A stretch of DNA of 64,000 bases from Trebouxia sp. TZW2008 (taxonomy: Eukaryota; Chlorophyta; Trebouxiophyceae; Trebouxiales; Trebouxiaceae): NCBI GenBank assembly GCA_002118135.1, contig BDIU01000188.1, forward strand, positions 1-64,000, read 5' to 3'. Below the pieces are notes generated by a model. The model made no database searches. It was not told the origin of the DNA and saw only the letters and a program-made list of their open reading frames with translations. Below are positions 25,001 through 35,848 of the stretch, in pieces; within the stretch, counting starts at the first letter, position 1; every line of letters begins with the position of its first letter. The position numbers and the translations under genes are program-made.

Positions 25001-26123
25001 TATTATTATTATTATCATTATTGTAGACTTGTGGTTCCAGAACAATGCAATGACATGAGGGCCAACTGTCTTGAAGTGCATTGTGCAGCCAGGCTCCAGT
25101 TGTGCACTGAAAATACACTTGCATTTCAGAATGGTTCCATGCCATGAGGGTCAAATGGCGTGTAATGCATTTTGCAGCTGCTCTCCTGGTATGAACAGGC
25201 AACTTTGCGCGCTTTAGCTTGCGACTGAGTTTAGCAAGGTGATATGAGGGTGAAGTGGCTTGAACTGCAGCTGGGCTTCTCGCAAATCTGCGCGGAACAC
25301 TGATGCTTTGCTCAGTTGAAGTTCTGTGCCTGTAGAACACTATGTAGATCACTGTGTAGATGTGTCAGATGCTGCAACAGCATGCGGGTGGCTTGAGGTT
25401 GTGGAATGGGTTGCAGCTATGCAGCCAGGGCACATTTTCATAGGTCAAATCTGTATTGTAATGAGCGTTGTAAGTGAAATAATGATACTCTGAGTCACCC
25501 TTCTTCTTTGCGCATCAGAGTGATAGGTCACTTTTTGTACAACAAAAGGTGAAGGGGATTTACCTTTTCACGCCACCAAGGCAGAAATCTCTGACATCCG
25601 TTGTAAAATCATCATGCAAGAAGTGAGAGCGGTTTGTTGAACAAGGAGAAGCTGAGTTGTCTTTGCTTTTATATCTTGGGCAAAGGAGTGTCTGCAGACA
25701 TTTACCAATGACAAAGTCAATGCATATAGATAGGGCCGTAGAAACCTGTTACAAAGTTGATAGTATCCGTGGCTGTTGCTGTCGCTGAGTTTTTTGCTTC
25801 TGCTGTAGATCAACTGTGATGGCGAGCCTATGCGCAGCACCCATTTCTCATTCAAGGTTCTGCCAAGAAGGCTGTTGTTGCATATGCCTCAGCCAAAGCT
25901 ACTGCGACAGCCCAGCAGGATCCTCAATTCTGGGCAGCAAAAGTACCTTGACAAAATCAACTCCAAGCTAGAGCGTCCTGCAAGGAAGCCCAAAGCAACC
26001 TTCTGGTACAATCCAATCGTGCAGAGCATTCTGACTAATGGTCTGGTGCTTGGTATGGGTGTTGTGTTGACGCTCGGTGTGCAGAGAATGCAACAGCAGC
26101 AGAGACTACGTCATGACGCATGA
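19089..26123 (+). CDS. YegS/diacylglycerol-kinase-family lipid kinase
   Basis: Eight exons (19089-19219, 19302-19434, 19786-19965, 20798-20900, 22397-22488, 23308-23536, 24317-24510, 25809-26123) sum to 1377 nt, giving 458 residues with all phases matching. The DAGK catalytic domain shows the nucleotide-binding GGDGTVNE (81-88), PMGTANDFA (108-116), [11 protein letters not shown] (152-162), GNGRQAGGG (274-282), LDDGLLDV and DGEP (358-361), in YegS order. Such enzymes phosphorylate diacylglycerol or related lipids. A Pro/Ser-rich insert (about 214-260) precedes the GNGRQ motif, and the C-terminus adds a hydrophobic helix (about 425-447) not usual in bacterial YegS, suggesting membrane anchoring. 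The 7 kb gene is mostly intron, and introns 2-7 are filled with decayed copies of its own exons. Confidence 0.9.
19728..20058 (+). repeat. Decayed copies flanking kinase exon 3
   Basis: Upstream, 19728-19781 repeats the exon 3 stretch CAATxGCxATG...ATACCAATGGGxACTGxCAATGA. Downstream, 19987-20055 repeats the exon end GCACTGCAGCTATGCACCAT through to the donor. The intact exon (19786-19965) lies between them. Confidence 0.85.
20556..20600 (+). repeat. Decayed copy of kinase exon 4 start
   Basis: GCAGGTTTCAATGAATGTTG then CTGGGGGT matches the acceptor and first codons of exon 4 (20798 onwards) but runs into a stop. It lies in intron 3, upstream of the working exon. Confidence 0.8.
21046..21430 (+). 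repeat. Tandem copies of kinase exon 4 tail and donor region
   Basis: GCCTACATCATTACAGGTGG followed by CTTxCACAGCTGCCTGCTxCTG recurs at about 21068 and 21237, with a weaker copy near 21370. The working exon end is at 20900. The period is roughly 170 bp. Each copy includes the donor-side intron sequence. Confidence 0.85.
21720..21749. repeat. Short perfect inverted repeat
   Basis: ACATCCTGTC and GACAGGATGT pair perfectly around a 10-nt loop. It lies 27 bp before a much longer hairpin, in intron 4 of the lipid kinase. ACATCCTGTC is also a recurring word of the surrounding intron repeats. Confidence 0.85.
21777..21857. repeat. Near-perfect long hairpin, 36-bp arms
   Basis: The left arm 21777-21812 (CTCACGCATGCACTCCCAGA...) and right arm 21822-21857 are reverse complements with a single mismatch, around the 9-nt loop CTCGCTAAC. 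It sits in intron 4 of the lipid kinase. Such a stem could be a small-RNA precursor, a foldback element, or a template-switch palindrome. Confidence 0.95.
22020..22277 (+). repeat. Three decayed tandem copies of kinase exon 5 start
   Basis: GATGCAGGTCTGACxAGCTT followed by CAGCAGCATAGCCAGCAAGA occurs at about 22018, 22129 and (weaker) 22239, with a period near 112 bp. The intact exon begins at 22397. All copies carry the acceptor and about 45 nt of exon. Confidence 0.9.
22917..23245 (+). repeat. Two decayed copies of kinase exon 6 start
   Basis: GCAGATCAGCAACCCCAAGC-type starts at 22917 and 23113 repeat the Pro/Ser-rich first half of exon 6 (23308 onwards), including CCCCTCAGACAGCAGTxxGC. 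The first copy has an early in-frame stop. Both lie in intron 5. Confidence 0.9.
23812..23895 (+). repeat. Decayed copy of kinase exon 6 end
   Basis: Repeats the end of exon 6: the GNGRQAG-encoding segment and the following CTGTGCCCACATGCA region, with substitutions in the donor. It lies in intron 6. Confidence 0.85.
24836..24940 (+). mobile_element. LINE 3'-end remnant (reverse transcriptase C-terminus)
   Basis: The plus strand encodes [25 protein letters not shown], closely matching a minus-strand remnant at 40865-41110 that has more of the same protein. The sequence after the coding part (AGCAGTAGATGCTGGAACAT) also matches the other copy, so both share a 3' UTR. It is inside intron 7 of the kinase. 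Confidence 0.75.
24945..25022. repeat. ATT/ATC trinucleotide microsatellite
   Basis: About 25 ATT/ATC units directly follow the LINE 3' end and probably derive from its tail. Confidence 0.85.
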
Positions 26124-26592
26124 TACACTGGCTCAGCATGTTTGAACCATTGTTTACTTAGTTGTTGATTTGAAAGTATTTAGAAAGTATTTAGGGTTCA
26201 GACTGAACAAAATTTGATTTAATGTTGGGAGGTTGTGTAACTGGGGCACCCAAGCAATCATGCCGCCGCAAGACATTTAGCTCATGACTTGCGTTGCATT
26301 ACAGAGCATTAATTGAACGTTTGTGATTACAGCTGTGTTCCAGATTTGTGGTCCTAGGCAATTTCAAACGCGTAGGTGTCAGTCAGCAATGATGGCTTAC
26401 GGCTACAATCGGAAACTCCTGTTTGCAATGCAGCTTTCAGGCATGCTCATTGCCCCTCTTTGTGCCCACAGCTTCTGAAACGAGAGCCCAGGGACATGCA
26501 GCAGCAGCACAGAAATCGTATGCAAAGCATGAAGTCACTTGATGCTAAAAGTGTCTGTACAGAAACACTGGCGCCCAACAATATGCGCAAAG
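26124..26592. other. Convergent intergenic region
   Basis: Shared 3' flank of the kinase (+) and BASS4-like gene (-). A TGTAA, the usual green-algal poly(A) signal, occurs near 26236, about 110 nt after the kinase stop; this is suggestive only. Confidence 0.4.
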
Positions 26593-29500
26593 TCAAGCAG
26601 GCTTGGGGTTGAGCGCAGTCTGTTGCCCTGCACCTGATGCTGCACTGTCCTGCTTCAGCCACTGTGACACTAGCATGGAATCAATGACTATTTGCACGAG
26701 ATGAGACACCACGCAAGGTATCACTGCCAAGCCCACAGCGCCGCCTATCTGTGAGCCTAGCCCATTGAGGACAGTCACAGCAATGGGCAATGTCTTCTGA
26801 CTGCCGACCAATATACAGGCACGCTTGATGCCTGTCCCTGCACAACAGCTTGCACGTCTTGTATTATGCTTGCTGACAAGCTTGTTGGCTCCATTTGACA
26901 GCAATACCATAGCGTAAACAGCTTTTGCATTTATAGCTTGAACAGCAGCTACCCTGCAGACAGATTGCACTGAAACGTAGCACATGAAATCAACAAACCA
27001 GCATCAGCAAAGCAACAGGAAGACTGAAGCCAACTTGCGTGTGCTATACCTCTTGTGAGTATGCTAGTTGCATTGACCTCATGACACCAGCTGTGACATG
27101 AAATAATGTACAAACACACATCAGGAGCACTGCAAGTGTGAAGATCACCGTTATCTGTGCTTGATTTCCCAAGTTGCAAAACTGAAGTGGCTGTTAGGTT
27201 GAATGCCAGGAACACCAAATGTATTCCGATGCCAGCTGCTAGCACAGCCAACAATGATGAAGCACTGACTACTGCATCTGACTTGACAGCTTTGCTGATT
27301 TGCATCCAAGGCACCAGAATGAGCAGCATAGAACTCAGCAGCGACATGCGCTTCTTGTTGCTGTCCACTGCTTTGGCTAAAGCTGCAGAAGCAACATGAG
27401 CGTTAGACTCTGACCATCAACATCAAGCAGACTTTGATGACAGTATTGCAGTGTATTGCACAAAGTGTCATGCAAACCTCTTGGTATGCAGCACAATATC
27501 AACTGTTTGCTGCTTCACATCGCCAAGTAAGACAACAAGAACATGGCAAGTTGCACATATCAGCTGACATGTCAGTTTGCACAGCTTCTGCAGACATGCA
27601 GCGCTGATTGCTCCTGCTGCTGTATAAACAGCAGTTGCAATGACGGGTTGTGAATGGGCTGACGAATGCTAATCAAAGGAGTATAGCAGTGCATGCTTTG
27701 CTCGCCAAAGTACTGTTGTGAGTCATGCTGTAGTGTCGTGCCATCTCCTGTTGCCCTGTGAGACACATTGCACAATGCTCTGATATTGAGCAAGGCATTG
27801 ATCAGAACAGCATTACCGCAACAACAATGTTTCTGATGACAGAGAAAGAGTCCAAGGAGCTTACCTGGAATGCTGGCGCGAGCACATGCGCCCACAAGCA
27901 ATGGCAGCAAGATGGTCTTGAGTAGGTTCACCAACAAGGGTCCAGGCTCGACAGTGACGCCAGATCCTGATGTGCCAAGAATGCGGCACAGCACAAAGGG
28001 CATGGTGAAGACACCAAGCAGGTTGGACGACACCGTAAGCAGCAGCGCTAGTGCGGTGTTACCTCCAACAGTCTGCAAAACAAGTATCAATGTAGCATGA
28101 GATATGCACCAAGAAGGCAGATTAGCACAAAAGGCGAGATGAAGACACCAAGCAGGTTGGACAACACCATAAGCAGCAGCGCTAGTGCGGTGTTACCTCC
28201 AACAGTCTGCAAAGCAAGTATCAACTTAGCATGAGATATGCACCAAGAAGGCAGATGAGCACAAATGGCGAGGTGAAGACACCAAGCAGGTTTGATGACG
28301 CTGTGAGCAGCAGTGCTAGGGCAGTGTTACCCCCAACAGTCTGCAAAGCAACAGTTCAGCATGTGATGAATGATGTGGTGAGTGGCACAATCGGCGTGGC
28401 GAAGACCCCAAGCAGGTTTGACAACACCGTCAATAGCAGCGCTATTTTGATTTTGCGGCCCACAGTCTGCAAAGCAGCAACTCAGCATGTAACATGCAGT
28501 GCAAGGCTAATAGTGTTGCCATCAGGTGCTTACGCAGCAGCAACTTAGCATATGTTGTGCCAACATGCAAACACGATAGGCTCGGGGTCCACTGAAAAGG
28601 CATGAAAACTGTGCTATTGCAGGCCAGAACATTGAAGACACCAAGCGGGTTTGATCACACAGTGAAGAGCAGCGCTAAGGCACTGTGGCCGCCAACAGTC
28701 TGCAAAGCAATACTTCAGCATAGATTACAAACAAGCACTTTAAGGTGAGATTTGGCCTTGGAGACTTGCAGTCATGTATGCCTGCTAATCGAACATGTCT
28801 CACTCTCAGACAATTCAGATCTGCAAGCAAACATGCAATGTGACAAATCTGCGTCCCTCGCCAGGAATGTTATGATATGATATGAAACATACTTTGGACT
28901 GCGTGCAGCAGCAAAGTGGGTGTCGTTGCATGTTGTGATGCATACGCAAAATACAGGGTCCAATGAATGCATGCTGCATGAAAATGGTGGAGAACCATGC
29001 AGCATGAGCTGGAATTGTATTCTGTGCACAGTTTGACAGGCTTCAGTTATGCAACTGCCATGGAAAGCATTTGGAAGGGACATTTGGAAAGGGGATTTGA
29101 CTCACCTCACCTGTGTCAATGACACTGCACTTGACAGAGTAGTCGGCATACAGCAGAAGACTGTCAGTCCAAAAGTCAACTCAGAGGATTGTAGTGGCAG
29201 CCTGAGAGCCCCATACCCCACCAGGGGTGTTATGAGCAGAATGGTGGCAAGACCGTACAGGATGGAAGACCATGCTGTAAGAGCTTGCGTGGCCTCTCCC
29301 CTTTTCAAGTTGAGGCCTGAAATGATGAAGATGCCAGTGGTGGTGAGTGTCTGCACACCGGCATTTGCTGCTTTGATGCCGGGATCTGGGCTTAGAAACC
29401 TGAAATGCAGCACACAGCAAATTGGCCGAAGCATTTTCCTGCAGGCTTTTCAGAAGCATGCGCAGGCTGTTGTCAAGTTGAGGGCGGAGCAAGTCCAAGA

Positions 29501-29939
29501 AGTTTGTCAGGAGCACTTTCAGGTTGTGAATCAGTGTGAGTCAGCCCACAAAGGGCAGAGCGTACCCAAGAAGCATGGCTGCAAGAAGCCCTATTGGCAA
29601 GAATTGATCTGCCAAAAACTGCTTCAAGGCAGTGCCGTTATTAGTTGGGGCAGCAGCTTCTCCTGGAGGTGTCGAAGCTGCTTGACATGCAGCAGATGGC
29701 CTTAAGCGTCTGTTGACAGTATTGGTGCATCTCTGCCGTCTACTGCTGCCATACGGTTCGCTGGTGTTACTGATGCCCATCGAATGACTCGTTGCAGACC
29801 AACATCTAGCCTGCAGCGGCCTGCTGCTGCCTTTAGTCTGAGCTTTGCATTGCACTGCATGGCGCGGCAGCTGCCATCCGGCGGTTGCGAGCCTATGTTC
29901 AGTGCAGCACAAGGCATGCCTGCTGACCGTTGATGCCAT
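26593..29939 (-). CDS. BASS4: Plastid bile acid:Na+ symporter family carrier, BASS4-like
   Basis: Five exons (29939-29566, 29399-29111, 28072-27865, 27382-27149, 26837-26593) sum to 1350 nt, giving 449 residues with matched phases. Residues 1-~95 are basic and Ser/Arg-rich, as in a chloroplast transit peptide. The membrane part carries GIFIISGLNLKRGE, FCCMPTTLSSAVSLTQ, GGNTALALLLTVSSNLLGVF, LVPWMQISKA and the SQKTLPIAV motif near the end, matching plant BASS4 and the related SLC10A7. Family members move organic anions with sodium; the BASS4 substrate is not settled. Intron 2 contains four decayed copies of exon 3. Confidence 0.88.
28095..28705 (-). repeat. Four decayed tandem copies of BASS4-like exon 3 start
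   Basis: The minus strand reads TVGGNTALALLL-like peptides at about 28210-28100, 28345-28222, 28470-28370 and 28700-28617, each after a TTTGCAG acceptor. All degenerate after SNLLGVF-like residues. The intact exon (28072) is the 3'-most copy. Confidence 0.9.
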
Positions 29940-31014
29940 GCCTCAATTCAGTCTGAAGAGAGCAGCATGCCTCAAAAGCATCAACAAATAGCGAGCGTCA
30001 GCTGCTGAATGCTCCGTGACAGCGGAAGAGCTGCCTAAGGCTTGGTAGGTTGGCTGGAAAGCCAACCAGCCTATTGCAAAGGGAGTCAGCATGTCATTCG
30101 GAAGTCTAGATGGCATGTATTTGCAGACATCTGCCTTCTGAAAGCCAGCCCTTCCAGGCCTGTCAAGACTTCATCTTGAAAAGATGCTGGACGCAGTGGT
30201 GCTGCGAAAACAACAGCATGTTGTTGTGTTGCAGCTCTGATAATCAGCAAGTCGGGTACCGGTGCTGCATGCCTGCAGACTAGCATATGACATCTCCCAT
30301 TCAAGGAACAGTTGTTGATGAAGGTTTGCAGGGATTGACCTCATCATCATTGCTCATGCGGAATTTGATTTACTCACAACAAATCGACAGCTCCTGACAC
30401 CACCACAGGCAATTTTGCAGTCAATGGCATTGCATAAATCTTGCTTCAAGACAGTATGGCGGCTAAATGGCAGCACACCACTTGCTGCATCTCACTGCCA
30501 ATCTGCGCACTGCAACATTGGTCAAAGGAACATAGACGCATCATTCATTCTTGCAAACATGCTTGAGGCTTGTGGTCGGCAAGCTACAGCGCAGCTGCAG
30601 CTCAGTCTACGGTATAGGACAGATGCAGCAGCATCAGCAGCAGCAACTGTAGACTCTTCGCGATATTGTGCGGCATATGCATCAGCTTAGGTGTGAGTGC
30701 TGCCACAGATACTCTCATGCCCAAGTGACCTCTGAATCTCAAACATGCTTGACTCTGATTGCCTTGGTGCCAAGAAGTCAATCGCAAGGGTGAAGGTACT
30801 TGTAGTTTACAGTAGCCGCAATCAATCATTCAGCAGGATAACAGAGATTTTGCCTGCACTATCTTGAAAGCAGTGCACCGTCACTTCCTTTCCAGAGCAG
30901 TATTGCAGCTACACTTAAAGCTGAAGATTGTGCGTTGCATTCATGGCGTGCCGCCTGGACACTTCACCCAACATGCGCAGTGAGCACAACAGCTTCTTGT
31001 TGCTGACACAGTAT
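29940..31014. other. Intergenic region
   Basis: About 1.1 kb upstream of the BASS4-like gene. A plus-strand open frame at 30415-30690 has no domain or homologous splice signal, so it is not called. Confidence 0.4.
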
Positions 31015-31489
31015 CTACTGAGGTGGTGCTGGTGGAGCGCCTCCTGCAGGCGCAGCACCCTGCATGTACACAAGAAATGTTATGTGTAACTTTCAGAGGA
31101 AAATGCTCTTCAAAGCAAGTACAGCCAAGGCTGAAAGGGCTCACATAAGGCTTCCAGTCCTTGACGGCATCCTTGCCCTGCTGTGCCCAGTTGACGTTGC
31201 CGTCAGCCTTGTCAGCCTTGTAGTCCGCAAACCTCTCCTTGCCTTCGGCCATCAAACCGGCGTTGCCAGTCTTCCTGCAAAAACCCGGCAAAGCAAGGTC
31301 ATCAAGGAGCGTGTTGCGGAGCACATGCAAGTCAACAGCATACGCTGGCCATGACACGAACTGGTGAAACAACGCATGAGTCCGGTACATACGACAGCTG
31401 CTGACGGGCAGCGCAACGCCATCATCTGAACAAGCTCACCCGGTCTCCGAGTCCTTGAAGTTGGCCGCCATGTTCTTCAATTTGTCCAT
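31015..31489 (-). CDS. Small hydrophilic protein of unknown function
   Basis: Three exons (31489-31440, 31274-31145, 31059-31015) give 74 residues with matching phases and clean GTGAGC donors and TGCAG acceptors. The protein is Lys/Asp/Gly-rich, with KDSETG, ADYKADKADGNVNW and VKDWKPY, then a short tail APAGGAPPAPPQ. The composition recalls stress-type hydrophilins, but I do not recognise a family. No membrane segment or signal peptide. Confidence 0.65.
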
Positions 31490-31880
31490 GTTGCTACTGT
31501 TGATTTATCTGAAACAAGCTGGGAGTCCGGACTGTGCTCTGGGGTCTATTCGGCAGTGAAGCGGCACAGACTTGGCTTCGCGAAGATGTAAGTAGGGATA
31601 GAGGTCCCTTGCGTGGGAAGCACGTGACATGCAGAAGGTGTGAAGAAGCTCAAATGGATAACACCCAGTGTGCGAAGATTAGTCATTGCCGCCTGTCTAT
31701 GAGAGCGAAGTGACAGCCAAGAGCGATTGGCTGCAAGGTTCATTGGGCTGGCTGCACTTTCAGCATTGTTGCGGTTGACATGCCCAACAGCACATGCATT
31801 CGCACGCCATACTCTGTATGCTACCTGTTTCACGCCGCCAATGGTCGCAGCATACAGTCAACAGTGTATAGCCTGCTCAT
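31490..31880. other. Intergenic region
   Basis: About 390 bp between two minus-strand genes; presumably the promoter of the 74-residue protein and the 3' end of ELP4. Nothing else seen. Confidence 0.4.
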
Positions 31881-34800
31881 TTAGAAATCAAAGGGCTTCT
31901 CTGCTTGTGGAGGGCCTCCGCAAAGCATTGCCGCTGCTGGCTTGCCTTCTGCTTGAGCGGCCTCTGCATCTGGGTCAATCTGCACTGCCTGAACAGCATG
32001 CAAAATTGCCTGAGCCATCTGCAACCCAGCTGATAATCGTAATCACCCACAGTCAAGACAAGGCAAAGAGGGATCATGCAAAAGCAATTATATGCCAACT
32101 TTCAATGTAGATGCTGCATTGTGGCTTGTCGTGAGCAGAGAGCTGGGAGTTTACCTGTATTGCCAAGCGACGGCGCTTGTGGCGAATTATGAAAAGGGTA
32201 ATGTCTGGAATTGGAGGCCCAAGGGCATTTAGGGAGGGCAGCTTCTGAAGGTGGAGCAGACCACAGCAGCTGCAGTATCATAGTTAAGTCAGTTGGACGC
32301 AGTGAACTTGATGTTGATGCATCAGGAGATGCTTGAAGTGGAGCAGCCATTCCAACGCAACACAGCGACACCTGCTCAAGGAATGCATGAGATGGACAGA
32401 GCTATGCCTGCAGGAAGCAATCCTGCGCGTACACTTCCAGCTGTTGCTTGTTACACAGCTGTGTCATGAGTGGACTGACAGCTACTTGATTGCAGCAAAT
32501 CTGTGCATGCCTTCCGGAGACATGGACGCAGACAAACTATGGCAAGAAAGAGAAACTATGGTAAGAAGTGCCTGTCAGTTGGAATCAAACATTCAGAAAT
32601 CTTATGGCAGAAGATCTGTGCATGTGACTTGGAGGGGGTCACACAAGGGTTTGTGGCAACAAATGAGCAAGCATGCAACAGTACCTGGCAGGCTCAGGTA
32701 GCATGCGCACAATGTCAGAGTCATCTCTCAGAGCCTCCAAGCTGATGACCGTGTCACACAAGTGTGCTAGGCGACAGCCCAAGGATGTGCTGTACAAGCC
32801 TGCAGCCACGTAGTCACTTACAGTGTGAGATCACCTTGGCAAGCATGAACACAGGGAATGCTGCCATTATGCCAATGATGCATGAAGCAGAAGAATGGAT
32901 GTGATGAGCGTTGGTGGCAAATAGCATGCTGTCGCCTGACACTTGATGTGTCATCTGAACTTGGACAGTAGAGCAACACAACAGGGCTGCTGAGCAAAAT
33001 GACATCCTGAGCTTGCAGCCTTCATCAACCAGCAAGGCTTGCTGTTCTGATGAAAGCAGAGTCGACACAGAGGCAAAATGATGCTGCAGCTGATATCCTC
33101 AGAGAGTCAGGAGACTAGCTTAACATCCAGCAGCTGACCTGCAGGAAAAGACACCATTGCAGCACATCGGCTGTCTCTGACCTTGGCTTTGAGCTGGCAC
33201 ATAGCTCGGAAGATGTGCCTCTCCACATCTGCATCTGAGCCTTGAAGTTGCCACGGCAAACTGCCAATAGACTCCACTGCAATCCTGCCCACACTAACGG
33301 GCCTTTCTGTAGCTGCTGGACTGGGCTGCATGAACGTGGCAGGCCGCTGTGCTGCTGACGTTCTGGGAGGCGTCGCACTGACAGGCTGTTGTGTTGCTGC
33401 TGTCCTGCCATGCATCAAGCTGACCGGCTGTTCTGTAGCTGCTTTGCTGAGATGTATCTGACTGCCCTTGGCTGTTGCAACTGGTATTGCTGCAGGAATA
33501 CTTTGGGCTGCAGAGCTTTGCTGGCTGCGCTGCTGAGCCATGTGTGTCTTGGATGCATCTAAAGGTGTGGATCTGTCAGAAGAGGGCTCAGATTTGCTCA
33601 AAGCATCTGGCTGTGCATTGCTATCCCACCGCAGAACATGACTGCCCTGACGGACAACTTGGCTACTTTTGGACGCAGCATCTTGGGCAGATGCTGGAGC
33701 ATTATCCAGATTTGATTCGGCTTGCCTTGCAGTTGGCAAAGACTGACTGGTTGATGGAGAGTGAGCAGGTGAGCTAGCTGATTGATTGGTCAAGCTGTCT
33801 ACAAACTGATTGACATTGTTGGTGAAGGACTGCATTGCAGCTGCTCCAGTGCAATTTGAGGTTTCCTGCAGGGCAAGCACACAGTACAGTTTGGTGTCAA
33901 GACAGAGTAAGAATTTGCACATAGGCGTGCAGAAGTGAGTCAGATTATAGCCTGCGCCTGCACAAATACTAACACAAAGTGCCCAGTGTCACATAACAAC
34001 AGCACACATTAGCAAGAAACTAACCCACAATGTCAGAAAAACAAGTCTGGGCAGCAATGCTGCATGCTGCTGTAGCTGCAATGTTAGTATAAACACAAGT
34101 CAATGCAACACAGGCAAAATTGCATTAGCGTCTTGTAAACAGCCAAGGCAAGACGCAAGTGCATAGCGTACCAGTTTGAGTGTGCTGAGGTCTTGTACAG
34201 AAACTGGCTTGGTCATGTCAAAGTTATTGCACCAGTCCTTGACATTGCCTGATGCTGCGGGTCCTGTCTTGGCTTTCCTTTGGGCTTGGCTTGTGCCTCT
34301 GCATTCACACACATGCTGATATTTGCTCAATGCAGGAGTGCAAAAGCATTTGTGGTAAATTGCGGCCTCAACGAATGCGATGCAGCATTGAATGCAACGC
34401 AGTTAGAGAGTGTGTGAGGCCAACCGACAAGCTGGCACAGGATGAGCAAAAGGCGCTCCTTTGGCATGCGCTGATCAGACAGCTGACGACCTTGCCAATC
34501 ACAGCGTCTGTCCAGGATTTGCAGGCTGCTTTGTAGCATCGTAACAGCAGATCGCAGACGTGTTGCTCGCTGGGATCCTGCCTGCTCAGTGCTACTTATT
34601 GCATGGGACTCGCACAAGACAAAGCAATCATGACAGTCACCAGCAGATTGCAGATGTTCTAAAACTTTCAGGATTGAGGGTCAGACAGGAGCAACGGTTT
34701 TTTCATGTCATGCTCAGCATACCTGCTAGAAGCAGCACTGGCAGCAGCTTTCTGTTTGGACTTGATGTAGCGTCTGTACTGCCATGCAATGCGCAGCTGC

Positions 34801-35551
34801 ACCTCCTCATTATCCTGCTGCTTGTCTGTGCTATCTTCCTGCAGATCATGTCCAGTTCCGTCTGAGTGGAACAAACTTGACGTATCTTACTGATGATGCG
34901 CTGCTTGTCTGTGACGCTGGGCAATGTCTTTGTTCTAGTGCTTGTGTAGGCGCAGGCTATGCTCTTGTTCATTGCTGCATGCCTGTATGCAGATTGCTAC
35001 CCTGAGATGACACCAGATTGTACTGTGCGTTTATTGTGCAGGATATACTTGACTTTGACATTGATCAGAGCAGGTCAGGCCCGTTTCAGCAGTTGCATCT
35101 GAGCATGAGAACTGATTTTGGCTGAGATCGCACCTTCGGGACTTGCTGCACTTGCTGAGGGAGGGTCCAGCTTTGTGACGCATGCTGGTCTCGTCCAGCT
35201 GACCAGTGCAGGGCTTGGTTGTTGGCACCACCCTCAACGAGGAAATACTTCAGCAATGTGATGTGGTGCTGAGTGTAGGTTTCCTCCAATAGCAAGGTCA
35301 CTGTACTCAGCGGCAAACCTCCGCCGAGCAACTTATCGAGATCTGCCAATCCAGTGGAGACCAGAGTCTGGCCAAAGAGTCCTGGTCTTGTCCCGCTTTC
35401 TGCATGCAACCAGACAGTCAATGCAGCCAAGAGTATATCAAGCAGTCCCTGCGCGATGGAGGTTGCCTTGAACAGCACAGGTCCGATAGTGTGCTAACAG
35501 CTGAGCGAGACTACCTGCAACTTTGGCTGCTCCTTTCCTGACGAAACTCAT
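31881..35551 (-). CDS. ELP4: Elongator complex subunit 4
   Basis: Eight exons (35551-35515, 35399-35134, 34838-34723, 34298-34172, 33865-33139, 32799-32685, 32269-32155, 32018-31881) sum to 1641 nt, giving 546 residues in matched phases. ELP4 marks: GTRPGLFGQTLVSTGL and LDKLLGGGLPL near the start, LRIAWQYRRY (~115-125), NNFDMTKP (~165-171), RIAVESIGSLPWQ, RCAAMVSFPAG, LAHLCDTVISLEAL, KLPSLNALG, HKRRRLAIQ and the terminal KPFDF. Elp4 forms a RecA-like ring with Elp5/6 in Elongator, which modifies wobble uridine in tRNA. Exon 5 holds a ~180-residue Ser/Gln/Ala-rich insert, which makes the protein longer than usual. The open frame of exon 2 runs on past its donor. Confidence 0.9.
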
Positions 35552-35848
35552 GCAAGGAGAGCTTTTAATGCGACAGAATTCAAGCTGTACAGGGCAAAAG
35601 AAACTTCGGCGGGACTTGGTTCTCGATTGCCGTGCGTGCTGACCACTTACCGCGATTGACGTATTGCTCGAGTTAGCTTTGACACTGGCTTTGACAAAGC
35701 TCGCCGTGAAATGCATGAAACGGTTGCCTGTGCATTTGTGTGACTGTGCGAAGCTCGTTGCGGGGCATGAACGAAGATCTGCATGCGCAAGCGATTGTGC
35801 GCAAACTGCCTCGACGTCTCGTATGTAGACTCACTGGTTTCTCAGGCA

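Larger units (their letters stand above)
24050..25295 (+). repeat. Decayed copies around kinase exon 7
   Basis: Copies of the exon start (TTGCCTGCAxTGxTxGATGA) occur at about 24060 and 24208, before the intact exon (24317-24510). Copies of its end (the ATGAGGGTCA, GGCTTGAAGT, GCAGCTGG words) occur at about 24558-24635, 24725-24770, 25060-25105, 25145-25195 and 25240-25290. Upstream copies carry exon starts and downstream copies carry exon ends. Confidence 0.85.

Noticed and set aside
29049..29705. 218-residue plus-strand open frame
   Set aside because: It is the antisense of BASS4-like exons 1 and 2 and has no domain.
30415..30690. Possible plus-strand gene upstream of the BASS4-like gene
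   Set aside because: Composition is not coding-like, no conserved motif, and no plausible splice partners.
34668..34874. Plus-strand reading of the ELP4 exon 3 region as a separate membrane protein
   Set aside because: The minus strand encodes the conserved RIAWQY block in phase with the other ELP4 exons.
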